From assembly GCA_003116995.1 (NCBI GenBank), contig BDSL01000092.1:370242-434241 (forward strand): a DNA stretch of 64,000 nt, written 5' to 3'. The notes under the pieces were generated by a model that did not search any database, had not been told where the DNA came from, and was given only the letters and a program-made list of their open reading frames with translations. Of the stretch, positions 55,501 to 64,000 are shown piece by piece (the first letter of the stretch is position 1; every line of letters starts with the position of its first letter). A program made the translations under genes and the position numbers. Source of the DNA: Yamagishiella unicocca. Taxonomy: Eukaryota; Chlorophyta; Chlorophyceae; Chlamydomonadales; Volvocaceae.

Positions 55501-58500
55501 AATGCAAACAATGTCTTCATCACTGGTCTCCTGCTGTAACATATTCAAGCATTAAAGCTTCTATTCTGCTCACCTTTCTTCTTCAGTGGGGACTTTGTAG
55601 GAAGCGCATTTGGCAGGGCTTCAAGACCTGCAGATGCAACTGGTAAACAATTAAAAGCACATGCACATCACCAGCCAGCAGCGTTTTAGTACTTATGTTA
55701 CATTATATCACCTGTCGCATCATAAAACAGCACCCATATATTTTTAATAGTACTATTATTATGATACTTCTTACAGTTTCTAATGTTCCAAATCGATCTC
55801 GAATCTAAGTAGCAGGCTATACAGCAATCCAAAAGCAATACAGTACATATATACCTGGCTTAACGGTACTGTGTGCACGAGGCACTGTAACTACCGACGA
55901 GGAGGTACCAAGCGTGGTTCCAAGAGTGCCTGATGGAAGATGTATAAAAAGCATGTCAGTGCACTTACATGCATATACCCTCACACACAATAACTTACCT
56001 TCACTTACTAAATAAATATTTACCATGCCAAAACTATGCTTACATATACAATTCTACAAATAAATTAACAGTATGCTTTATGTATATATACACAATCAAA
56101 ACACTGTTCTCAGCACGGCTTTCCTGTATAAATCAAAGTATGGAAGCTTCCTTTATTACTGACCTTTCTTCTTGACTGGCATCTTTCTAAGAACCGCCCC
56201 TGGCATAACTTGAAGACCTGCACATGCAAGTAATAAACGGTTAAAGCACATGCACATCACCAGCCAGCAGCATTTAATTACTACTTACAAGAGACCCCTA
56301 TAAACATTCATAATGTGTACATTCACTGTTTCCCAATGACATATCATACAACAAAACACCGATTTCAGAATATTGTCCCAAGATCTATCTCGCACCTACA
56401 GCACCTACGTATAAGCTGCTATTTAGCTAAGTAACTGACTATTCAGCCTTCCATGATTCTCACGATACTTTATGCAAGAATGAACATACATACCTGTTCT
56501 CGTCATCTCCACCTCTGCAGCACCCATTCTTGCAACATATCCTTCATCATTGCTACCTATGGGAGTTCGTTCTAGACCATCAACCACATATGGGTTGTGA
56601 ACACAAAACTTTGCTGTTGTTGGCATCCTGCTGGGTGCCTGCTGCAGTATCCCACCTTGTGCATGGCCTGCAACTTTACAAACACATAATTAAGTACTGA
56701 GCTCGTAATTCGGAGTTGTATATTATTTACAGCAGCATAACATGGAACAAAAACCTACACACATTTTTGAGTTGCAACATTCCTTCATAAACGCAGTATA
56801 CATGACTGATAATGTTCGAAATAGCAATTTCCAGTATGTATCAATGTTCATCAACAGGACTGAAACTCTAATTGTACAGCAATCATATGTTCATTTCCTC
56901 CCGTACCTGTATTCCTTGCTTCTTGATATAACCCCTGCTGCTGCATGGATCCTGCACAATTTATACATATCAAGTATTATATTTATACATATCATAACTC
57001 AGCACGGTACATTATATTACTATGCACGAGCTACTGCAATTACATTCCCAACTATACTTTGTATCACTGGCAAATTATTTCCCAAGCAAATACACACCTG
57101 TCTTCCTGGAAACACCCGATGAAACTTGCACAGTTTCCACATAACCTTCATCATCACTGTCCACTGGCGCAACCACATACGGACTGTGGATACCACCAGT
57201 TGCTGCGGTATGCATACTGCTGGATGGCTGCTGCTGTAATCCAGCAGCTGCTGCTGCACGGCCTGCAACATTGAAAATACATACACATAGACACAATCAA
57301 TTATGACACATCAGGCACAAGATACACGTAACATGCCCAATTCCGTTTTTCTTTTAATTCCATACCTTGCCTCATGGGTACGCATGGACTCCTGACCGGC
57401 TCATCCAAGGTTTTAGGTGGAACAGATTCCGCTGGATCCACCACTAGATTCTTGGCACACCGTTTCCCGCATGGCTCAAGGCCAGTACCTTGTTGTGCAA
57501 ATACATAAAGAAAGACCCACCAGATATCATGAGAATACAATTATATACAATGTATGCATGGAAGCTATAGGGTATACAAACAGGGAACTGTTGAGCACAA
57601 ACACAGCCATCAATACTTTAGTACAGGAAAGCAAGCTACACGTAAGAATGCCATGCATGCTACAACAAGTATTATATATAAACCATACATATTAACTAAC
57701 CTGCTGGCTTCTTCACTCTTTTACGTTTTGGAGGCACATACACCTCTGGATGCGCAATTCCAATGTTCGCTGCCCGTACTTGCTGCTGTTCAGCGGCTGA
57801 TGCAGGCACGTAGAGATTCTTGGTCGCCAACGGATTTGTAGGTACAGTGGTTGGTGCACGTATGCCCGGACTCTCTTTATTACCTGCGCCATGCAAGTTG
57901 ATAGATGCATTAGGCAAAATAAGTAATCTTGTTAAATATGGCTCAACAAACAATTCGATGCTTTCACATATGTAATCTTTTTTTTAAAGCAACGCCCATC
58001 CATATTATATATTCACCACGCACCAAGTCCTTGTGATGTCTTGATGATGTCTCTCCATGAAGGGGCCAGCATGCCGCCTACATACGGCCGATTCAGCATG
58101 ATTACGGCCACACTTCCTCAGATTTATTGAGGGCTACTAAATTCCTATGTATGCATACCTTGTGAACTGCGAGTCATACCATTTGATGCACCATGCCTTC
58201 CACGCACGCCAGGTGATATCTTGCATACACTGAATTGGTTGCCTGAAAATTGCACAGCAGACAATATAAAGTGCCATGCTATAAGTGACACCGACTGCGT
58301 GTTCTGCAGTTGACCAGTTGTAATGATGACTCACACAGTAAGAACAACATGCAAGACCTACCAAAAACTGCAAAGTAAGACGAATGGTCGCTCACCTACT
58401 GTATGTTTCCTCATCCCAGGAGGCCATACAACACCGCTTGGTTTCACAATATATGCCGCCATTGGCCCAGCTGAAGAACCAGGCGACGCAAGCATTACTT

Positions 58501-61500
58501 CCATTTTGTCAAGCTGCAAGCTAGCTAAGCAAAAGTGGCTCTTGCAATGCATTATCGGAATAATTGGCCCATCTTCACCAGTGTTCAAGCGACCATCTAT
58601 CAGATTCGCTGTCAGTAGAGATAAAGGGACATCACCTTTCATGACGCAAGTATAATTATTAATGGAAGTTCTAGATGTAGTTGCATCGCAGTTGAAGACT
58701 ATAAACCTAACGTTGCACACTAAAGAAACAACGTAGTAGAACATCGTGTCTACATGCCCCCTATCCTGGGCCATGAGCGACATTGAACCTGTGAGGAGGC
58801 AGTAGGGTTTACACCAGGACAGGCACACACATATGGTTCCTTTAACTTAACTTATATATGTGCTTAACGCACAAGAAGTCAGTTCATACAAAATAAAATA
58901 ACTATCCCACAATAACCAACCCCAAACAATGGCATTTGTCAATACTCACTTGTACCACCACCCTGATCTTGACTCAGACTGGACAACAAGTCATCAATAT
59001 CTTCGTTCATCCCCTTCATGGCCTTCAGCTTCCCAATGATCTCACGACGTAGGTCCATTGGTGTCCGGCCTTGCAAAGTAGACAGCTCCACGAGATTTAA
59101 GTCCTTTGCAAATAGGAGAGCCCAGACAGCGCAATCGCCATCACCAGGAACATCACAGATGTCCATTCCATATAGAGCCAGTATAGCCTTCAGACGCGCC
59201 CTGCCATCATCAGGCCCAGCTGGTGTGGTATAAGCATCCAGGTTCATATTTAACCTTGCCACCGTCACCTCATATGCCTGCAGTAAGTAAGGCAGCACAA
59301 CAACATTTATAGTCTAGGTACCGCTGTCATGCCGTACTTGTTGCAAACACCTCTTATTTTCTCCTCTTCAGTTATTGTACTTTTATTATTAAATTCATGT
59401 ATATATGATACAGGACAGTATATAACATAAATACTTACATCATACCACGCTGCTTCATCATCTGCAGTACATATGTTGACAGTTGAACTCCCAATATTAA
59501 CACCTGCTGGATGATGGATTCCAACCTTGCTCATAGTGCCAGTAAGGGGCACAACACCCTTCCCAGCAATTGGGGTTCTTGTTGGCTGCGGACACCTTGA
59601 ACGGACCCCTGCTGCCGTAGCTCCAAGTACAGCTGCACTTAACCCAACCTGCAGAACACAGTTAAAACATGCACACAATCAAGCAGCTTTCATTATTTCC
59701 ATAGTATAAGTTGTACATTATTTGATTCACAAATTAACTGTATAACTCTAATATATGGCACACCACCACTTCATCATAATTTATACATATCACTTGTGTT
59801 GTAATGCAAGTATAACCCCACTTTATTTATATCAATACTAAGACTACAGCATATGCCTGCAACAGTTCCATGCATGCAAGGCACTCCTCAATACAGATCC
59901 CCCAACTCCCTCACGATGTATTTCGTGTTATTATTAGTATTACAGAAATATCCTACAAGTTAAGGAAAATTACACTGTACATGGACGCAGCAGGTTTTAA
60001 GCTTACCAGGGATCCAGCACCACCAGGTGCCCCTGTTCGTTGGCTTCTGTCAGGTTGCATGCCGTCTGCTCCTTGCATCATCAACATCACTACCACCATC
60101 AGTATTAGGCAAGCAGATGATGACGTCCTGGAGATGCGAATGGCAGCCAATAATTTTCGCCGCCTTGCTCGAGATTGAAGCCTATGCTTGGAATCTGTAA
60201 AGTGTACCTGAATTACAGTCCAGACACAGAAAATAAACACAGGCAATTAGGGTTCGTTGGTGTCAACCCATCATAACCCTACACACTTCATACCCAGACC
60301 CTGACCTTTATGGACTACTAATCATCGCCCCACCGTCCATGATGCATATTTTATTGCCCCACCGTGTTGCATATTTTATTGCCCCACCGTGCTGCATATT
60401 TTATTGCCCCACCGTGTTCCATATTTTATTACTACGTAACTCCAGAACATAACAAATTATTTACCTGCCTAAATTTCTACCCCGCCCTACCCATCCCTAA
60501 CTGCTGTGCGTTGCAATGTGCTAGTCACTCCATTTAGAGACCTGTTTCCACTACCATGCTTACCATTATACGGTACATACCCATTACCACCTTATACAGC
60601 AGTACAGCAGCCAGGTAATACAGCAGCATTTTGCCAGCTGCTGAAATGGATGCATACACTAATGCTCCTGCAGGAATACATTTGTCCACACAGCACGAAA
60701 TGTAATGGCTTCCCAATCGTATTATTGCTTGATACGCACCCATATCATAGGTTGCCAAATAATATGCGCCTACATGCTGACATACAAAATGGCCTGCTGT
60801 GCCCTGATGGCCATAGTGCCCTCATACAAAATGGCCTGCTGTGCTCTGATGCCCTCCAGTTCTCAACACACCTTCTGAAATAAAGCCCCAAAGCAGGCAG
60901 CCGATATACACTATGAAGGAAGTCCATGACAGCATGCCTTTAAGTATTGATGCAACGCAGCTTCGCCAAGCCTTGTATGACTGTGGGCATAAACATATTC
61001 GGCAAACACACCTTACTTAGAGTACTTTACAATTAGGAATATTATCCACAAATCTCTATCGGACGCGTACCTACTTACATAAACTTTACGCTGTACAAAA
61101 GCTACCTAAGTACATACAGAACACATACATCGTAATATATATGCACCTATATAACATGCCTACCTTCCTCGCAAGCAAGTAAGCATCCTACCTCTATATA
61201 TATCAATTTCTTTCAGTGCAAACCTGCAACTATATATGTACCCACATGTGATGCATAGATCCGTTTCGAAAGGAAATCAACTTACCAATGATAGCAGGAT
61301 GACGTTGCTGCCGATCTCCCGCCAAATGGCACAAGTCACTGTGTTAAAAACTCGAAGAAAGGGCAGGCACAGTACTCTCTCGAGCCGTGTCATTCTGCTT
61401 GCCCCATAACTCCTGCTGGAGACTGCATAGCCTAAACGGCGGCAATACACACACCAAGAGAGCCATGCTCCACAAGCATAGTGTACTCTTCTGCCAGTAC

Positions 61501-62990
61501 TGAAAACATTAATTGGCTTAATGCCCGGCCTCTGCACACATGCTCCATCCTGCTGTATCCCTGCATAAGCTCGCGGTATCCATGCAGGTAACGAAGATGA
61601 AGTTGCCGTGCTTTGCTGGCTACAACCTGAGGTGTTGCACGCCACTACTGCATGCAACCAACAAATAATGGAATGCAAAATACAGTGAGGAAGGAAATGG
61701 TGTTTATCACTATATATATACGATGCACACATTGCTGCATATATACATGTAAATATAATACTCTTCTTTTATATAATAAACCATAGGATGCTCTTCCATA
61801 TTTAGGTAAGCAATAAACAACTATGCCACACGGACAGACCTTGCGAATTCTTCCCAGCAGCAGGCCCACCTACCGAGCCCAGTAAGTACCAACTAACAGC
61901 AGAGAATGCCATCCCACACACAGAATCTATCCCGCACTCCTTTCCCGCCCCTAACTACACCTCACCAGCTTTGCTTGTGTCCATTTTCCCGCGCGGTGAT
62001 AATGGGCAAACACTCGCGCTGGCAAATATTGGCTTAATGCCCCGCCTCTGCACACATACTCCGCCCTGCTGGATCCCTGCATAAGCTCGTGGTAACCATG
62101 CAGGTAACGATGATGAAGTCGCCGTGCTCCGCCGGCTACAAACTGGGGTAATGCACGCCAGCACTGCATGCAACGAACCAACAAATAACGGGATGCAAAA
62201 TATCATGCGGAATTAAGTCATGCATGTTTATCACTCTATCTATATCCTGTGCACACATTGCTGCATACATGTGATATTAACTCTTATTTCATATAATTAA
62301 TAATAGGCGCTGCTTTCATATTTAGCAAAGCATTTAACAGGAAAGGCACACGAACGGACCTAACGCATTCTTCCTTCCGCAGGCCGAGCGAGCCCTATAA
62401 ATTCCAACTAACTGAAGAATGCCATCCCACACTCAAAATCCCGCACTCCTTTTCCGCCCCTACGTACAACTCACCAGCTTTCCTTGTTTCCATTTTCTCC
62501 CTCAGAGATGGTAGGCAAAAACTCGCGCTAACAACGATTGCCAACAAAACAGCAAGGCCGCCTGCCAGGGATGCGAAAATACCAAGGTACTGGCACCTCA
62601 GGAAAGCTAGCCGAACGACAGCGCGAGAGCGTCGCTCCAGCAAACCTGCGTACACATTTGCACAAGTAAAGATTTATCTTGTATTCAGCGACAGGACAGG
62701 GCGCGTTACGAGCGACACGACACAAAGCCGCCCGCATTCATGACCCAAAACATGTCGCCTTCATTCCGAACACAACCAATGAAGCCGTGCATGGTCCTAC
62801 CTATCCTTACGCCCATGTCGGATCGTCGAATGGGTACAACGTCAGCGGCTGCCGGCTTATCTGTGTGGAATGATGATAAGCCTAGTACCAGAAGTGCGTG
62901 CTGTCGTTTCCGGAAGTTTTCGGAAGAATTTACTATTCGAACAGTGCCGAGCAAATATAATATATTCCGCATCCCCGTCAGCAGCCCCAT
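52550..62990 (-). CDS. Multi-exon OTU-protease and tyrosine-recombinase protein of a putative mobile element
   Basis: Twenty GT-AG exons (plus coordinates): 62801-62990, 62475-62645, 61966-62142, 61286-61626, 60007-60207, 59439-59648, 58950-59277, 58396-58788, 58159-58242, 57701-57883, 57366-57488, 57098-57262, 56907-56951, 56494-56667, 56164-56217, 55855-55929, 55574-55627, 55264-55350, 54853-55017, 52550-54615. They join in one frame to 1,761 aa; most are phase 1-1, splitting a Gly codon. An OTU-like cysteine protease spans ~430-640 (VPGDGDCAVWALLF with the nucleophile Cys near 480; candidate His in IMHCKSHF). Residues ~700-1070 are low-complexity, with a PPKRKRVKKPAG NLS. The last exon (~690 aa) is a tyrosine recombinase: LTGRRPATISAMRLSDI (Arg), PRGFRAHRHGNAT (HxxR-like but R-x-x-R), RWGGWSGNT and Tyr in IRKTYQG (53204-53206). 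Hydrophobic stretches at ~95-115 and ~330-345 are odd for a nuclear protein, so the first five exons are the least certain. Recombinases of this class cut and join element ends (Crypton-like). Confidence 0.7.
60325..60431. repeat. 25-bp tandem repeat, four copies
   Basis: Copies of GCATATTTTATTGCCCCACC plus CGTGT in the intron between the exons at 60007-60207 and 61286-61626. Nearby, 60778-60850 has two copies of CATACAAAATGGCCTGCTGT about 50 bp apart. Confidence 0.85.
61430..62490. repeat. Tandem duplication of an exon-bearing segment (about 490-bp period)
   Basis: Exons 61286-61626 and 61966-62142 share the protein stretch STATSSSLPAW(I/L)PRAYAG and then IQQ, ACVQR-like and GIKPI. Exons 61966-62142 and 62475-62645 share ends KMDTSKAG and KMETRKAG, and the flanking intron DNA (GGGATGGCATTCT on the minus strand) is also repeated. 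The 5' part of the gene therefore grew by local duplication. Confidence 0.75.
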
Positions 62991-63307
62991 CGTACGACTC
63001 TGATATACATTATGACCACCTTTCCAGACTTCCGTAAGTCAACCGCAAATACCGAGATAACACAAGCAACGGACCTTACAAACGCTTTCCTCGCACAACA
63101 AACTCTCCAATAGAACAGCCAAATTCCCACCACATCACTGGAAGACATCGCTTTCTCTACGTAAGGCGCCCCCCAGGTCAGTCGGTCCACGTCAGGCTGG
63201 ACGATCGTTTCCAGACATCGTTTCCAGACATGCATGTACGACGCCACAACCTACGTACATCTCAAGCCTATTTCTACGCCCATTCGATCAAACACATCCC
63301 TTTTCTG

Positions 63308-63660
63308 ATGCGCACCGACGGCCGGACCCTATTACTTTCCACGTCATGCTGGACGAGCGTTTCGAACTAGCACAGTTGCAGAGTAAAATTTAAGACCATA
63401 CGTACTCAAATGCACACATTTCCATGCATACAATATTATTATGCATCATGCACCGGCACCCCAACTCACAGGGTTCATGGTTGTCCCATGGATGCGCACA
63501 CCGACGGCCCCTATTACTTTCCACGTCATGCTGGACGAGCGTTTCGAACTAGCACAGTTGCAGAGTAAAATTTAAGACCATACGTACTCAAATGCACACA
63601 TTTCCATGCATACAAATATTATGCATCATGCACCGGCACCCCAACTCACAGGGTTCATGG
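63308..63660. repeat. Tandem duplication, two copies of about 175 bp
   Basis: 63308-63480 and 63490-63660 share CACGTCATGCTGGACGAGCG, TTTAAGACCATACGTACTC and CACCGGCACCCCAACTCACA with only small indels. Shorter matches to the first motif recur at 63186-63210 and 63957-63981. Confidence 0.85.
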
Positions 63661-63889
63661 TTTCTTGGTTGCGAAAAACTCGCAGGGTGCCCTCGTGCAC
63701 GTCGCTAAAATGCATACATAAAATGCGCTCCTGATGCCTAGCAGCAGGGACGCATGCTGACCCATACAGCTGCTCAAGACGCAACAACACGCCGGCACGC
63801 AACGAAAAATACTCAATGCGCCATGCGCCGTTCATCCCTACATCCTTCTCCATGCTGCATATCATCTTCACGTGCACTTTGCATGTCAT
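63650..63889 (-). CDS. Possible upstream (5') exon of the OTU/recombinase gene
   Basis: Open from an ATG at 63889 for 80 codons to a good donor (CCT/GTGAGT at 63650) in phase 0. The text EYFSLRAGVLLRLEQLYGSA looks like ordinary protein. An acceptor TATCAG at 63000-63002 would continue in phase 0 as SRTMGLLTG into the exon I started at 62990, giving an 1,844-aa product. The donor sequence is duplicated by the tandem repeat, so a decoy is possible. No domain was recognised. Confidence 0.35.
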
Positions 63890-64000
63890 TATATGAACAG
63901 TAGCATGTGATGCGGTGCGCTTTACATCACATCATTCGACTGAGCGAACACATCCATTCCACGTCATGCTGGACGAGCGTTTCACGACATGCACGGTCGC

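Overview
The window looks like nuclear DNA of a flagellate green alga, most likely a chlamydomonadalean (inference). The reasons are: an intron-rich axonemal gene (CFAP57) with very GC-rich introns; TGTAA poly(A) signals downstream of several coding units; U2 snRNA genes with the plant/algal 5' end ATACCTTTCTCGG and a plant-USE-like element about 74 bp upstream; and an NDT-like mitochondrial carrier. No tRNA, rRNA, CRISPR or bacterial operon was seen.

Layout. 1-7.8 kb is repeat-rich and gene-poor. It holds a 3.0-kb block bounded by a 24-bp inverted repeat, a degraded SWIM-finger-like and Pro/Ala-rich coding stretch on the minus strand, and a 75-aa plus-strand ORF with a canonical PIP box and an AT-hook-like motif. 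7.8-19.9 kb (minus) is a complete CFAP57 gene that I could splice by hand into 26 coding exons (1,246 aa, all phases consistent). 20.9-24.4 kb (plus), divergent from it, is a five-exon mitochondrial carrier gene (466 aa).

27-47.5 kb is a tandem segmental duplication: two full units and one partial unit, with a unit length of 5,569 bp, plus a diverged remnant. Each full unit carries a large palindrome, a U2 snRNA gene and an inverted, intron-containing, broken copy of the neighbouring carrier gene. In the first unit the palindrome is split by about 7.5 kb of inserted DNA. That insert contains an APE-type non-LTR retrotransposon (overlapping ORF1/ORF2, ORF2 intact at 1,443 aa) and a second copy of its 3' end. 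47.5-49.9 kb is a graveyard of U2 5'-flank copies whose homology stops at the first 8-10 nt of U2.

49.9-64 kb is clearly more AT-rich. All its convincing genes are on the minus strand. About 20 short exons, nearly all starting and ending in phase 1, splice in frame into a protein with an OTU-type cysteine protease domain, pairwise-duplicated low-complexity exons with basic/NLS-like segments, and a terminal exon encoding a tyrosine recombinase. The next exon downstream encodes an AP2-like domain plus a PIF1-type helicase with an acidic tail. Its acceptor has the same phase, and each terminal exon has its own TGTAA signal. I read this as a large Crypton-like or otherwise unclassified tyrosine-recombinase mobile element (or a domesticated derivative) that may use alternative terminal exons to put the same OTU front end on either a recombinase or a helicase. 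This is the strongest candidate for an undescribed system in the window. Exon models are hand-made from splice consensus, phase and family similarity, with no transcript support.
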